Part shown: piece by piece, positions 40,881 through 50,225 of the stretch
Position numbering within the stretch: the stretch's first letter is position 1
Layout of the letters: every line of letters begins with the position of its first letter
Assembly: GCF_005144795.1 (NCBI RefSeq)
Contig: NZ_SWFJ01000012.1
Coordinates: 1 to 61,947, forward strand
Direction: 5' to 3'
DNA length: 61,947 bases
DNA from: Streptococcus mitis
GTDB taxonomy: Bacteria > Bacillota > Bacilli > Lactobacillales > Streptococcaceae
Program-made: the position numbers and the translations under genes
The notes under the pieces: generated by a model
Told to the model about the DNA's origin: nothing
The model's input: the letters and a program-made list of their open reading frames with translations, nothing else
The model's database searches: none

Positions 40881-41105
40881 ATGGCAGTATTTGAAAAAGT
40901 ACAAGAAATTATCGTTGAAGAACTTGGAAAAGACGCATCAGAAGTAACACTTGAATCAACTTTTGATGACTTGGACGCAGATTCATTGGACTTGTTCCAA
41001 GTAATCTCAGAAATCGAAGATGCTTTTGATATCCAAATCGAAGCAGAAGATGACTTGAAAACAGTTGGTGACTTGGTTGCCTACGTTGAAGAGCAAACAA
41101 AATAA
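40881..41105 (+). CDS. acpP: Acyl carrier protein
   Basis: 74 residues, highly acidic. Ser35 in DADSLDLF receives the 4'-phosphopantetheine arm that carries growing acyl chains for every enzyme of this cluster. AAAGGAG precedes the ATG. A hairpin follows at 41123. Confidence 0.97.
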   Translation: MAVFEKVQEIIVEELGKDASEVTLESTFDDLDADSLDLFQVISEIEDAFDIQIEAEDDLKTVGDLVAYVEEQTK

Positions 41106-41122
41106 ACAGAATATAGATAGAA

Positions 41123-41150
41123 GGAGTAGGGAAACCCGCTCCCTCTTGTT
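41123..41150 (+). terminator. Hairpin (attenuator-like) between acpP and fabK
   Basis: GGAGTAGGG and CCCGCTCC form a stem of about eight pairs (one mismatch, one G-U) with an AAA loop, followed by CTCTTGTTT. The weak T tract suggests partial termination, which would leave more acpP than fabK message. Confidence 0.5.
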
Positions 41151-41159
41151 TAGGCAATA

Positions 41160-41174
41160 GTTTGATTTTCAAAT
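41160..41174 (+). promoter_or_regulatory. FabT operator ahead of fabK
   Basis: A perfect TTTGA-TTT-TCAAA (41161-41173), the best FabT box in the window, sits 48 nt ahead of fabK. FabT binding at the fabK promoter is established in pneumococcus. Confidence 0.8.
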
Positions 41175-41221
41175 TATGACGATATCGAACTATTACGTAA
41201 GCAAGAAACGATGGAGGCACT

Positions 41222-42196
41222 ATGAAAACGCGTATTACAGAATTATTGAACATTGATTATCCTATTTTCCAAGGAGGGATGGCCTGGGTTGCTGATGGTG
41301 ATTTGGCAGGAGCTGTTTCCAAGGCTGGAGGACTAGGGATTATCGGTGGGGGGAATGCCCCTAAAGAAGTTGTCAAGGCAAATATTGATAAAATCAAATC
41401 ATTGACTGATAAACCCTTTGGTGTCAACATCATGCTCTTGTCTCCCTTTGTGGAAGATATTGTAGACCTCGTTATCGAGGAAGGGGTTAAGGTAGTTACA
41501 ACAGGCGCAGGAAATCCAAGCAAATACATGGAACGTTTCCATGAAGCTGGTATTACGGTTATTCCTGTTGTGCCAAGTGTTGCCCTAGCGAAACGCATGG
41601 AAAAAATCGGTGCGGATGCCGTTATTGCAGAAGGAATGGAAGCTGGGGGGCATATTGGTAAATTAACAACCATGACCTTGGTGCGCCAGGTTGCTGCTGC
41701 TGTATCTATTCCTGTTATTGCTGCAGGAGGGATTGCGGATGGTGAAGGTGCTGCTGCTGGCTTTATGCTAGGTGCAGAAGCTATTCAGGTTGGAACTCGC
41801 TTTGTCGTTGCAAAAGAGTCTAATGCCCATCCAAATTATAAGGCGAAAATTTTAAAAGCTAGAGATATTGATACTACGATTTCAGCTCAACACTTTGGAC
41901 ATGCTGTTCGTGCGATTAAAAATCAGTTGACTCGTGATTTTGAACAAGCTGAAAAAGATGCTTTTAAACAAGAAAATCCAGATTTGGAAATTTTTGAACA
42001 AATGGGAGCAGGTGCTCTAGCCAAAGCGGTTGTTCACGGAGATGTGGATGGAGGCTCTGTCATGGCAGGTCAAATTGCAGGGCTTGTTTCCAAAGAAGAA
42101 ACTGTTGAAGAAATCCTAAAAGATTTGTATTACGGAGCAGCTAAGAAAATTCAAGAAGAAGCCTCTCGTTGGGCAGGAGTTGTAAGAAATGACTAA
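41222..42196 (+). CDS. fabK: Enoyl-ACP reductase II (FMN-dependent)
   Basis: 324 residues, 2-nitropropane dioxygenase-like TIM barrel. Reduces the enoyl-ACP double bond with NAD(P)H; streptococci use it in place of triclosan-sensitive FabI. IFQGGMAWV near the N-terminus, EGMEAGGHIG with the active-site His near 144, and AAGGIADG, LGAEAIQVGTRF for FMN phosphate binding. Overlaps fabD by eight bases. Confidence 0.97.
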   Translation: MKTRITELLNIDYPIFQGGMAWVADGDLAGAVSKAGGLGIIGGGNAPKEVVKANIDKIKSLTDKPFGVNIMLLSPFVEDIVDLVIEEGVKVVTTGAGNPSKYMERFHEAGITVIPVVPSVALAKRMEKIGADAVIAEGMEAGGHIGKLTTMTLVRQVAAAVSIPVIAAGGIADGEGAAAGFMLGAEAIQVGTRFVVAKESNAHPNYKAKILKARDIDTTISAQHFGHAVRAIKNQLTRDFEQAEKDAFKQENPDLEIFEQMGAGALAKAVVHGDVDGGSVMAGQIAGLVSKEETVEEILKDLYYGAAKKIQEEASRWAGVVRND

Positions 42197-43112
42197 AACA
42201 GCCTTTTTATTTGCTGGCCAAGGTGCCCAGTATCTAGGTATGGGACGGGATCTCTATGATCACTACCCTATTGTCAAAGAAACGATTGATCAAGCAAGTC
42301 AGGTGCTTGGTTATGATTTGCGTCATCTTATTGATACAGAAGAAGAAAAACTCAATCAGACTCGCTATACGCAACCAGCTATTTTAGCGACTTCAGTTGC
42401 TATCTATCGTTTATTGAAAGAAAAGGGCTATCAGCCTGATATGGTTGCTGGTTTGTCACTTGGAGAATACTCTGCCTTGGTAGCCAGCGGTGCCTTGGAT
42501 TTTGAAGATGCGGTTGCCTTGGTAGCTAAGCGTGGCGCCTATATGGAAGAAGCGGCTCCTGCTGGCTCTGGTAAGATGGTGGCAGTTCTCAATACGCCAG
42601 TAGAGGTCATTGAGGAAGCTTGTAAGCAAGCCTCTGAACTTGGAGTGGTTACTCCAGCCAACTATAACACGCCTGCACAAATCGTTATTGGTGGAGAAGT
42701 GGCTGCAGTTGACCGAGCTGTCGAACTCTTGCAGGAAGCAGGTGCCAAACGCTTGATTCCTCTCAAGGTTTCAGGACCTTTTCATACCGCTCTTCTTGAA
42801 CCTGCTAGCCAAAAACTAGCTGAAACTCTTGCTCAAGTAAGTTTTTCAGATTTTACTTGTCCCCTAGTTGGTAATACAGAAGCTGCTGTCATGCAAAAAG
42901 AAGATATAGTTCAACTCTTGACGCGTCAGGTCAAGGAACCAGTTCGTTTCTATGAAAGTATTGCAGTTATGCAAGAAGCAGGAGTAACCAACTTTATCGA
43001 GATTGGCCCAGGGAAAGTCTTGTCAGGCTTTGTCAAAAAAATTGATAAAACGGCTAAACTAGCCAATGTTGAAGATCAGGCGAGTTTGGAAGCCTTGCTA
43101 GAAAACGAGTAA
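42189..43112 (+). CDS. fabD: Malonyl-CoA:ACP transacylase
   Basis: 307 residues. Transfers malonyl from CoA to ACP. Nucleophile Ser90 in GLSLGEYSA, His199 in SGPFHTALL, and the N-terminal LFAGQGAQYLGMG motif. Translationally coupled to fabK by the overlap. Confidence 0.97.
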   Translation: MTKTAFLFAGQGAQYLGMGRDLYDHYPIVKETIDQASQVLGYDLRHLIDTEEEKLNQTRYTQPAILATSVAIYRLLKEKGYQPDMVAGLSLGEYSALVASGALDFEDAVALVAKRGAYMEEAAPAGSGKMVAVLNTPVEVIEEACKQASELGVVTPANYNTPAQIVIGGEVAAVDRAVELLQEAGAKRLIPLKVSGPFHTALLEPASQKLAETLAQVSFSDFTCPLVGNTEAAVMQKEDIVQLLTRQVKEPVRFYESIAVMQEAGVTNFIEIGPGKVLSGFVKKIDKTAKLANVEDQASLEALLENE

Positions 43113-43152
43113 TCCCTTCTCCCACAAATACAAGAGGAAACAGGAGAAAAGA

Positions 43153-43884
43153 ATGCAACTAAAAAATAAAAATATCTTTATTACAGGTTCGAGTCGTGGA
43201 ATTGGTCTTGCCGTTGCCCATAAGTTTGCTCAAGCAGGAGCCAACATTGCCTTAAACAGTCGTGGGGCAATCTCAGAGGACTTGCTTGCTGAATTTGCAG
43301 ACTATGGTGTCAAGGTGGTCCCTATTTCAGGAGATGTATCAGATTTTGCAGACGCTAAACGTATGGTTGAGCAAGCTATTGCAGAGCTGGGTTCAGTAGA
43401 TGTTTTGGTCAACAATGCAGGGATTACCCAAGATACCCTGATGCTCAAGATGACAGAAGCGGATTTTGAAAAAGTGCTCAAGGTTAACTTGACTGGAGCT
43501 TTTAACATGACACAATCAGTCTTGAAATCGATGATGAAAGCCAGAGAAGGTGCTATCATTAATATGTCTAGTGTTGTTGGTTTGATGGGAAATATCGGTC
43601 AAGCTAACTATGCAGCTTCTAAGGCTGGTTTGATTGGTTTTACCAAGTCTGTGGCGCGTGAAGTGGCCAATCGCAATATCAGGGTTAATGCTATTGCACC
43701 TGGAATGATTGAGTCCGATATGACAGCTGTTCTATCAGACAAGGTAAAAGATGCCATGCTGGCGCAAATTCCTATGAAAGAATTTGGGCAGGCAGAGCAG
43801 GTTGCAGATTTGACAGTATTTTTAGCAGGTCAAGATTATCTAACTGGTCAAGTGGTTGCCATTGATGGTGGCTTAAGTATGTAG
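43153..43884 (+). CDS. fabG: 3-oxoacyl-ACP reductase
   Basis: 243 residues, short-chain dehydrogenase. NADPH-dependent reduction of 3-oxoacyl-ACP. Nucleotide motif TGSSRGIGLA (11-20), NNAG, catalytic Ser140, Tyr153 and Lys157 (YAASK). Confidence 0.98.
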   Translation: MQLKNKNIFITGSSRGIGLAVAHKFAQAGANIALNSRGAISEDLLAEFADYGVKVVPISGDVSDFADAKRMVEQAIAELGSVDVLVNNAGITQDTLMLKMTEADFEKVLKVNLTGAFNMTQSVLKSMMKAREGAIINMSSVVGLMGNIGQANYAASKAGLIGFTKSVAREVANRNIRVNAIAPGMIESDMTAVLSDKVKDAMLAQIPMKEFGQAEQVADLTVFLAGQDYLTGQVVAIDGGLSM

Positions 43885-43905
43885 CAGAAGCTAGAGGTGA
43901 AAAAG

Positions 43906-45141
43906 ATGAAACTAAATCGCGTAGTAGTAACAGGTTATGGAGTAACATCTCCAATCGGAAATACACCAGAAGAATTTTGGAATAGTTTGACAACTGGAAA
44001 AATCGGAATTGATCAAATTACAAAATTTGATCATAGTGACTTTGATGTGCATAATGCAGCAGAAATCCAAGATTTTCCTTTTGATAAATACTTTGTAAAG
44101 AAAGATACCAATCGTTTTGATAACTACTCTTTGTATGCCTTGTACGCAGCCCAAGAAGCTGTTAATCATGCCAATTTGGATGTAGAGGCTCTTGATAAAG
44201 ATCGTTTTGGTGTTATCGTTGCATCTGGCATTGGTGGAATCAAAGAAATTGAAGATCAAGTGATTCGCCTAAATGACAAAGGACCAAAACGTGTGAAACC
44301 ATTGACCCTTCCAAAAGCCTTGCCAAATATGGCTTCAGGAAATGTTGCTATGCGTTTTGGAGCAAACGGTGTTTGTAAATCCATCAATACTGCCTGCGCT
44401 TCATCAAATGACGCGATTGGGGATGCCTTCCGCTCAATTAAATTTGGTTTCCAAGATGTTATGTTGGTAGGTGGTTCAGAAGCTTCTATCACACCTTTTG
44501 CTATTGCTGGTTTCCAAGCCCTAACTGCTCTCTCAACTACAGAGGACCCGACTCGTGCTTCCATTCCATTTGATAAGGACCGTAATGGTTTTGTCATGGG
44601 TGAAGGTTCTGGGATGTTGGTTCTTGAAAGCCTTGAACACGCTGAAAAACGTGGGGCTACTATCCTTGCTGAAGTGGTTGGTTACGGAAATACCTGTGAT
44701 GCCTACCATATGACTTCTCCTCATCCAGAAGGTCAAGGAGCTATCAAAGCCATCAAACTAGCCTTGGAGGAAGCTGAGATTTCTCCAGAGCAAGTAGCCT
44801 ATGTCAATGCTCACGGAACGTCAACTCCTGCTAATGAAAAAGGAGAAAGTGGTGCGATCGTAGCTGTTCTTGGTAAGGAAGTACCTGTATCATCAACCAA
44901 ATCTTTCACAGGACATTTGCTGGGGGCTGCAGGTGCAGTAGAAGCTATCGTAACAATCGAGGCCATGCGTCATAACTTTGTACCAATGACAGCTGGAACA
45001 AGTGAAGTATCAGATTATATCGAAGCCAATGTCGTTTATGGACAAGGCTTGGAGCAAGAAATTCCATACGCCATTTCAAATACTTTTGGTTTTGGTGGCC
45101 ACAATGCAGTTCTTGCTTTCAAACGTTGGGAGAATAAATAA
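43906..45141 (+). CDS. fabF: Beta-ketoacyl-ACP synthase II
   Basis: 411 residues from ATG 43906 with AGAGGTG upstream; a GTG at 43897 overlaps that site. Elongating condensing enzyme. Catalytic Cys164 (NTACASSNDA), and the histidines of NAHGTSTPANE and KSFTGHLLGAAGAVEA. Usual length. Confidence 0.98.
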   Translation: MKLNRVVVTGYGVTSPIGNTPEEFWNSLTTGKIGIDQITKFDHSDFDVHNAAEIQDFPFDKYFVKKDTNRFDNYSLYALYAAQEAVNHANLDVEALDKDRFGVIVASGIGGIKEIEDQVIRLNDKGPKRVKPLTLPKALPNMASGNVAMRFGANGVCKSINTACASSNDAIGDAFRSIKFGFQDVMLVGGSEASITPFAIAGFQALTALSTTEDPTRASIPFDKDRNGFVMGEGSGMLVLESLEHAEKRGATILAEVVGYGNTCDAYHMTSPHPEGQGAIKAIKLALEEAEISPEQVAYVNAHGTSTPANEKGESGAIVAVLGKEVPVSSTKSFTGHLLGAAGAVEAIVTIEAMRHNFVPMTAGTSEVSDYIEANVVYGQGLEQEIPYAISNTFGFGGHNAVLAFKRWENK

Positions 45142-45143
45142 CT

Positions 45144-45629
45144 ATGAATTTAAACGATATTAAAGACTTGATGGCTCAATTTGACCAGTCAAGTTTGAGA
45201 GAGTTTTCTTATAAGAATGGGACGGATGAGTTGGAGTTTAGCAAGAATGAAGCTAGACTTGTATCTCAAGTTGCACCTCAAGTTGCTCCAGCACCCGTTC
45301 TAGCAACACCAAGTCCAGTAGCTCCTACATCTGCTCCAGCAGAGACTGTAGTGGAAGAGACTTCGACGCCAGCTGAAACAAGTGTGGCTGCTGAGGGAGA
45401 TGTTGTAGAGAGTCCACTTGTTGGGGTGGCTTACTTGGCTGCTGGTCCAGATAAACCTGCCTTTGTAACAGTTGGTGATAGTGTTAAAAAAGGTCAAACA
45501 TTGGTAATTATCGAAGCCATGAAAGTCATGAATGAAATTCCAGCACCTAAGGATGGTGTGGTAACGGAAATTCTCGTTTCTAACGAAGAAATGGTTGAGT
45601 TTGGTAAAGGATTGGTACGTATCAAATGA
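45144..45629 (+). CDS. accB: Biotin carboxyl carrier protein of acetyl-CoA carboxylase
   Basis: 161 residues. Pro/Ala-rich linker (about 45-85) and biotinyl domain in which Lys127 (EAMKVMNEI) takes the biotin. Carries carboxyl from AccC to AccDA. Overlaps fabZ by four bases. Confidence 0.97.
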   Translation: MNLNDIKDLMAQFDQSSLREFSYKNGTDELEFSKNEARLVSQVAPQVAPAPVLATPSPVAPTSAPAETVVEETSTPAETSVAAEGDVVESPLVGVAYLAAGPDKPAFVTVGDSVKKGQTLVIIEAMKVMNEIPAPKDGVVTEILVSNEEMVEFGKGLVRIK

Positions 45630-46048
45630 TCGATATTCAAGGAATCAAAGAAGCTCTTCCCCACCGTTATCCTATGCTCCTAGTAGACCGTGTCTTGGAA
45701 GTGAGCGAGGATACCATTGTTGCCATCAAAAATGTTACCATCAATGAGCCCTTCTTCAACGGTCATTTTCCTCAATACCCTGTCATGCCAGGTGTTCTGA
45801 TCATGGAAGCATTGGCGCAAACAGCTGGTGTCTTGGAGATGTCAAAACCTGAAAATAAAGGAAAACTGGTCTTTTACGCTGGTATGGACAAGGTTAAATT
45901 CAAGAAGCAAGTTGTACCAGGTGACCAAGTAGTTATGACGGCAACGTTTGTAAAACGTCGCGGTACCATTGCCGTGGTTGAAGCAAAGGCTGAAGTGGAT
46001 GGCAAGCTTGCAGCTAGTGGTACTCTTACCTTTGCAATAGGGAACTAA
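45626..46048 (+). CDS. fabZ: 3-hydroxyacyl-ACP dehydratase
   Basis: 140 residues, single hot-dog fold. Removes water to give trans-2-enoyl-ACP, the substrate shared by FabK and FabM. Catalytic His in [25 protein letters not shown] helix (about 47-66; His and Glu). Confidence 0.98.
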   Translation: MIDIQGIKEALPHRYPMLLVDRVLEVSEDTIVAIKNVTINEPFFNGHFPQYPVMPGVLIMEALAQTAGVLEMSKPENKGKLVFYAGMDKVKFKKQVVPGDQVVMTATFVKRRGTIAVVEAKAEVDGKLAASGTLTFAIGN

Positions 46049-46059
46049 GGAGGTTCTCC

Positions 46060-47427
46060 ATGTTTCGAAAAATTTTAATTGCCAATCGTGGTGAAATTGC
46101 GGTTCGTATTATCCGTGCGGCGCGTGAATTGGGCATTACGACGGTGGCGGTTTATTCAACTGCTGATAAGGAAGCCCTTCATACGCTTTTGGCAGATGAA
46201 GCAGTTTGTATTGGCCCTGGTAAGCCAACAGAGTCTTATCTCAATATTAATGCGGTTCTATCAGCTGCAGTCTTGACTGAGGCAGAAGCTATTCACCCAG
46301 GTTTTGGATTTCTTAGTGAAAATTCCAAATTCGCGACCATGTGTGAAGAGGTAGGAATCAAGTTTATCGGCCCATCTGGTCATGTCATGGATATGATGGG
46401 GGATAAGATCAATGCGCGCGCTCAGATGATCAAAGCAGGTGTGCCTGTCATTCCAGGTTCGGATGGAGAAGTGCATGACTCTGAGGAAGCCTTGATTGTT
46501 GCTGAAAAAATTGGCTATCCTGTTATGCTCAAGGCTTCAGCAGGTGGAGGTGGTAAAGGGATTCGTAAGGTTGAAAAACCAGAAGACCTCGTTTCAGCCT
46601 TTGAAACGGCCTCTAGTGAAGCTAAGGCCAATTATGGCAATGGTGCCATGTACATTGAACGGGTTATCTATCCAGCTCGTCACATTGAGGTTCAAATCCT
46701 AGGAGATGAGCATGGACATGTGATTCATTTAGGTGAACGGGATTGTTCTCTTCAACGGAATAACCAAAAGGTTTTGGAAGAAAGTCCTTCGATTGCAATC
46801 GGAAAAACGCTGCGCCATGAAATCGGTGCTGCTGCTGTTCGAGCGGCAGAGTCTGTTGGCTATGAGAATGCAGGGACCATTGAGTTTCTTCTTGATGAAG
46901 CCAGCGGTAAATTCTATTTTATGGAGATGAATACTCGTGTACAAGTAGAACATCCAGTAACAGAATTTGTTTCAGGTGTGGATATTGTTAAGGAACAAAT
47001 TCGCATTGCAGCAGGTCAACCTCTGTCTGTTAAGCAAGAAGATATTGTTCTACGCGGTCATGCTATTGAATGTCGTATCAATGCAGAAAACCCAGCCTTT
47101 AACTTTGCTCCAAGTCCAGGTAAGATTACCAATCTCTATCTTCCAAGTGGTGGAGTTGGTTTGCGCGTGGATTCAGCAGTTTATCCAGGCTATACCATTC
47201 CACCTTATTATGACAGTATGATTGCCAAAGTCATCGTTCACGGTGAAAATCGTTTTGATGCCTTGATGAAAATGCAACGTGCCCTCTATGAATTAGAGAT
47301 TGAAGGGGTGCAGACCAATGCAGATTTCCAGCTTGACCTCATTTCAGATCGCAATGTCATTGCTGGAGATTATGATACTTCCTTCTTGATGGAAACCTTC
47401 TTACCTAAATATCAAGAAAAAGAATAA
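46060..47427 (+). CDS. accC: Biotin carboxylase subunit of acetyl-CoA carboxylase
   Basis: 455 residues, ATP-grasp. KILIANRGEIAVRIIRAARELG at the start, the glycine-rich KASAGGGGKGIR ATP lid (about 159-170) and EMNTRVQVEHPVTE near 288-301. Carboxylates the biotin on AccB. Confidence 0.98.
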   Translation: MFRKILIANRGEIAVRIIRAARELGITTVAVYSTADKEALHTLLADEAVCIGPGKPTESYLNINAVLSAAVLTEAEAIHPGFGFLSENSKFATMCEEVGIKFIGPSGHVMDMMGDKINARAQMIKAGVPVIPGSDGEVHDSEEALIVAEKIGYPVMLKASAGGGGKGIRKVEKPEDLVSAFETASSEAKANYGNGAMYIERVIYPARHIEVQILGDEHGHVIHLGERDCSLQRNNQKVLEESPSIAIGKTLRHEIGAAAVRAAESVGYENAGTIEFLLDEASGKFYFMEMNTRVQVEHPVTEFVSGVDIVKEQIRIAAGQPLSVKQEDIVLRGHAIECRINAENPAFNFAPSPGKITNLYLPSGGVGLRVDSAVYPGYTIPPYYDSMIAKVIVHGENRFDALMKMQRALYELEIEGVQTNADFQLDLISDRNVIAGDYDTSFLMETFLPKYQEKE

Positions 47428-47463
47428 AATGACTTTAAGAGTTTAAACCGAAAAGGGGAATCA

Positions 47464-48330
47464 ATGGCTCTATTTAGTAAAAAAGATAAGTATATTCGAA
47501 TCAATCCTAATCATTCGGTTAGGGAAAAACCTCAAGCCAAGCCAGAGGTTCCAGATGAATTATTTTCTAAGTGTCCAGGTTGTAAGCATACCATTTATCA
47601 GAAGGATCTGGGAAGTGAGCGTATCTGTCCGCACTGTAGCTATACCTTTCGTATTTCTGCCCAAGAACGCTTGGCTTTGACGATTGATATGGGAACTTTC
47701 AAGGAATTGTTTACAGGGATTGAAAGCAAGGATCCCTTGCATTTCCCTGGTTATCAAAAGAAACTAGCAACTATGCGTGAAAAAACAGGTCTGGATGAAG
47801 CCGTTGTGACAGGAACAGCTCTTATAAAAGGTCAGACTGTGGCTCTTGGGATTATGGATTCCAACTTTATCATGGCTTCTATGGGTACAGTTGTAGGTGA
47901 AAAAATCACTCGCTTGTTTGAGTATGCAACTGTTGAACAATTGCCAATTGTTCTCTTCACCGCATCTGGTGGAGCCCGTATGCAGGAAGGAATCATGAGT
48001 CTCATGCAGATGGCCAAGATCTCTGCAGCGGTTAAACGCCATTCAAATGCTGGTCTCTTTTATCTGACTATTTTGACAGATCCAACGACAGGTGGTGTGA
48101 CAGCTTCTTTCGCTATGGAAGGAGATATCATCCTAGCTGAACCACAAAGTTTGGTTGGTTTTGCTGGGCGTCGTGTCATTGAAAATACGGTTCGTGAAAG
48201 CTTGCCTGAGGATTTCCAAAAGGCAGAATTCCTATTGGAACATGGCTTTGTGGATGCTATTGTCAAAAGAAGAGACTTACCAGATACGATTGCTAGCCTA
48301 GTCAGATTGCACGGAGGGAGTCCAAGATGA
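47464..48330 (+). CDS. accD: Acetyl-CoA carboxylase carboxyltransferase beta subunit
   Basis: 288 residues. N-terminal zinc finger with CPGCKHT...CPHC (about 38-60) and a crotonase-like carboxyltransferase core ([19 protein letters not shown]). Forms the carboxyltransferase with AccA; their genes overlap by four bases. Confidence 0.97.
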   Translation: MALFSKKDKYIRINPNHSVREKPQAKPEVPDELFSKCPGCKHTIYQKDLGSERICPHCSYTFRISAQERLALTIDMGTFKELFTGIESKDPLHFPGYQKKLATMREKTGLDEAVVTGTALIKGQTVALGIMDSNFIMASMGTVVGEKITRLFEYATVEQLPIVLFTASGGARMQEGIMSLMQMAKISAAVKRHSNAGLFYLTILTDPTTGGVTASFAMEGDIILAEPQSLVGFAGRRVIENTVRESLPEDFQKAEFLLEHGFVDAIVKRRDLPDTIASLVRLHGGSPR

Positions 48331-49094
48331 ATATTGCAAAAATAGTCAGAGAAGCGCGTGAGCAGAGTCGCTTGACGACCTTGGACTTTGCGACAGGCAT
48401 TTTTGATGAATTTATCCAATTACACGGTGACCGTTCTTTTCGTGATGATGGTGCAGTTGTTGGTGGTATTGGCTGGCTTGGGGACCAAGCTGTAACGGTG
48501 GTTGGTATCCAAAAAGGCAAGAGTTTACAAGATAACCTCAAGCGTAATTTTGGACAACCGCATCCAGAAGGTTACCGCAAGGCCCTACGGTTGATGAAAC
48601 AGGCTGAAAAATTTGGCCGTCCAGTAGTGACCTTTATCAATACAGCAGGTGCTTATCCTGGTGTCGGAGCGGAAGAACGTGGACAGGGAGAAGCTATTGC
48701 TCGCAATCTCATGGAAATGAGTGATCTAAAAGTTCCGATTATCGCCATCATTATCGGTGAAGGTGGTTCAGGTGGAGCTCTGGCTCTAGCTGTCGCGGAC
48801 CGTGTTTGGATGCTGGAAAATTCTATCTATGCCATTCTCAGTCCAGAAGGCTTTGCTTCCATTCTATGGAAGGACGGCAGTCGTGCCATGGAAGCGGCAG
48901 AACTGATGAAAATCACTTCGCATGAACTGTTAGAAATGGACGTGGTAGACAAGGTGATTTCTGAAGTAGGACTTTCTAGTAAAGAACTGATTAAGAGTGT
49001 CAAGAAAGAACTTCAAGCTGAGCTAGCTAGACTTTCGCAAAAACCGCTATCAGAGTTGTTGGAAGAACGCTATCAACGATTTAGAAAATACTAA
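48327..49094 (+). CDS. accA: Acetyl-CoA carboxylase carboxyltransferase alpha subunit
   Basis: 255 residues, shorter at the N-terminus than the E. coli protein, as usual in streptococci. [32 protein letters not shown] and [10 protein letters not shown] line the biotin and CoA pocket. Last gene of the fatty acid cluster; a terminator follows. Confidence 0.97.
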   Translation: MNIAKIVREAREQSRLTTLDFATGIFDEFIQLHGDRSFRDDGAVVGGIGWLGDQAVTVVGIQKGKSLQDNLKRNFGQPHPEGYRKALRLMKQAEKFGRPVVTFINTAGAYPGVGAEERGQGEAIARNLMEMSDLKVPIIAIIIGEGGSGGALALAVADRVWMLENSIYAILSPEGFASILWKDGSRAMEAAELMKITSHELLEMDVVDKVISEVGLSSKELIKSVKKELQAELARLSQKPLSELLEERYQRFRKY

Positions 49095-49104
49095 GAATGA
49101 CTAA

Positions 49105-49131
49105 ATGAGACTAGAAAGGTCTCATTTTTTT
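49105..49131 (+). terminator. Terminator of the fab/acc cluster
   Basis: ATGAGAC / GTCTCAT (49105-49111, 49119-49125) with a run of seven Ts. Confidence 0.85.
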
Positions 49132-49139
49132 AGAAAAAT

Positions 49140-49206
49140 GCAGTTCAGACCGAAAAATTGACAGTTGAGGGGAAGATTAATAAAATAGACAAAAAAGATG
49201 TATACT
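49140..49206 (+). promoter_or_regulatory. ComE-type direct repeat and promoter of bacteriocin cassette
   Basis: GCAGTTCAG (49140-49148) and ACAGTTGAG (49161-49169) are separated by exactly 12 nt, and TATACT (49201-49206) follows after 31 nt. This matches the ComE-box layout of early competence promoters such as comCDE, as I recall it (CAnTTcaG-N12-ACAGTTGAG, then -10 at the same distance). BlpR boxes are similar, so BlpR control is the main alternative. A second reading, TTGACA (49158-49163), 17 nt, TAAAAT (49181-49186), could give a constitutive promoter. Confidence 0.7.
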
Positions 49207-49250
49207 GTAGATATAAGCTTACAAAAATTTATTTTAAGGAGGTACTTGCA

Positions 49251-49436
49251 ATGACAGGTACAGAAACATTTACAGTTCTTTCAACTGAGGACTTAGAGCA
49301 AACTTCAGGTGGTCTTGCCGTTTGGGAAGATGGTTATGGTAGATGGTTATATTATAGAGAATTTGCTCCCTATATGGGGCAAGGGGCACTTAATTCTTAT
49401 AGGGATGCTTGGAAGTACGGTTTCCGAGCAGGATAA
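49251..49436 (+). CDS. Double-glycine leader bacteriocin-like peptide
   Basis: 61 residues from ATG 49251, with AAGGAGGT upstream (the frame is open further up but without a start signal). A 21-residue leader ETFTVLSTEDLEQTSGG fits the double-glycine type processed by C39-peptidase ABC exporters. The predicted mature 40-mer begins LAVWEDGYGRWLYY; it is rich in aromatic residues (six Tyr, three Trp, two Phe) and has a basic C-terminal end. No Cys, so not a lantibiotic. No exporter is encoded nearby; ComAB or BlpAB could act. A peptide pheromone is an alternative. Confidence 0.8.
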   Translation: MTGTETFTVLSTEDLEQTSGGLAVWEDGYGRWLYYREFAPYMGQGALNSYRDAWKYGFRAG

Positions 49437-49454
49437 TCTTTCAAAAAAAGTACG

Positions 49455-50177
49455 ATGAGAAACACAAAGAAACTAAGACAATTTGGAATATTTTTGCTTA
49501 TTATTTTACTATCTACCTATTTACCACAAACAATTGGATTGTATGTGACGATAATTTTAGGGTTAGGCGCTGATGTTTACTCTCTTATTTTAACAATGGG
49601 ATTAGTAGGAAATTTCCTTCTATTAATTTGGTGGTTAAAAAAGAAAAAGATGCTCTTTATCTTTGAGAAAAAGATCTGGAACTGGTCAACTATCTTCTAC
49701 TTATTTGCAGGTTATGTGGTTTATCAGATTCTCGGTAATTTTTGGGCACGCTATGCTCATTTGATTAATCATAGGAATATTCATGATGAGTATTTTACCG
49801 TGGTTCTTTCAAATGGACAACCAACTTTTTTATCGACTATCTTATCTTTTGTACTTCCTGTAATCATCGGCCCTATTTTTGAGGAGACTCTTGATAGAGG
49901 GTATTTTATGAACACCTTCTTTCCTAAGTCAAAGTACTATTTAGATGTCATCTTATCAGGTCTTATCTTTGGACTCAGTCATTTGATACTATCTCACCGA
50001 GACCCAATTAGTTTATTATATTATAGTCTGATTGGTCTCTTTTTCGCTCTTGTCTATCGCTATACATCTAATATACGATTGACCATTCTCTGTCATAGTT
50101 TTTTCAACTTTCTCAATCATGCAAAACCTATCTGGATTTTTATTTACAATTATATCTATTACCACTTTTTTAGATAG
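49455..50177 (+). CDS. CPBP family intramembrane metalloprotease, putative immunity protein
   Basis: 240 residues, about seven membrane helices. The three CPBP/Abi motifs are intact: E143-E144-TLD-R148, FGLSH with His176, and H214-SFFN with Asn218. Proteins of this family often sit beside bacteriocin genes and give immunity, as in the blp locus, or process peptides. It begins 18 nt after the peptide gene, without a clear ribosome-binding site, which suggests translational coupling. The pair is an accessory insertion between accA and nusB. Confidence 0.85.
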   Translation: MRNTKKLRQFGIFLLIILLSTYLPQTIGLYVTIILGLGADVYSLILTMGLVGNFLLLIWWLKKKKMLFIFEKKIWNWSTIFYLFAGYVVYQILGNFWARYAHLINHRNIHDEYFTVVLSNGQPTFLSTILSFVLPVIIGPIFEETLDRGYFMNTFFPKSKYYLDVILSGLIFGLSHLILSHRDPISLLYYSLIGLFFALVYRYTSNIRLTILCHSFFNFLNHAKPIWIFIYNYIYYHFFR

Positions 50178-50189
50178 TGGGAGGCAAAG

Positions 50190-50221
50190 AAAAAGTGTTT
50201 GACAGCTGTCAAACACTTTTT
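50190..50221. terminator. Bidirectional terminator, perfect palindrome
   Basis: A perfect 32-bp palindrome with arms AAAAAGTGTTTGACAG and its complement serves the CPBP gene from the left and nusB from the right. Confidence 0.9.
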
Positions 50222-50225
50222 CTGT

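Noticed and set aside
49158..49250. Longer start for the bacteriocin-like peptide
   Set aside because: The codons overlap the promoter; the ATG at 49251 has a perfect ribosome-binding site and gives a normal double-glycine leader.
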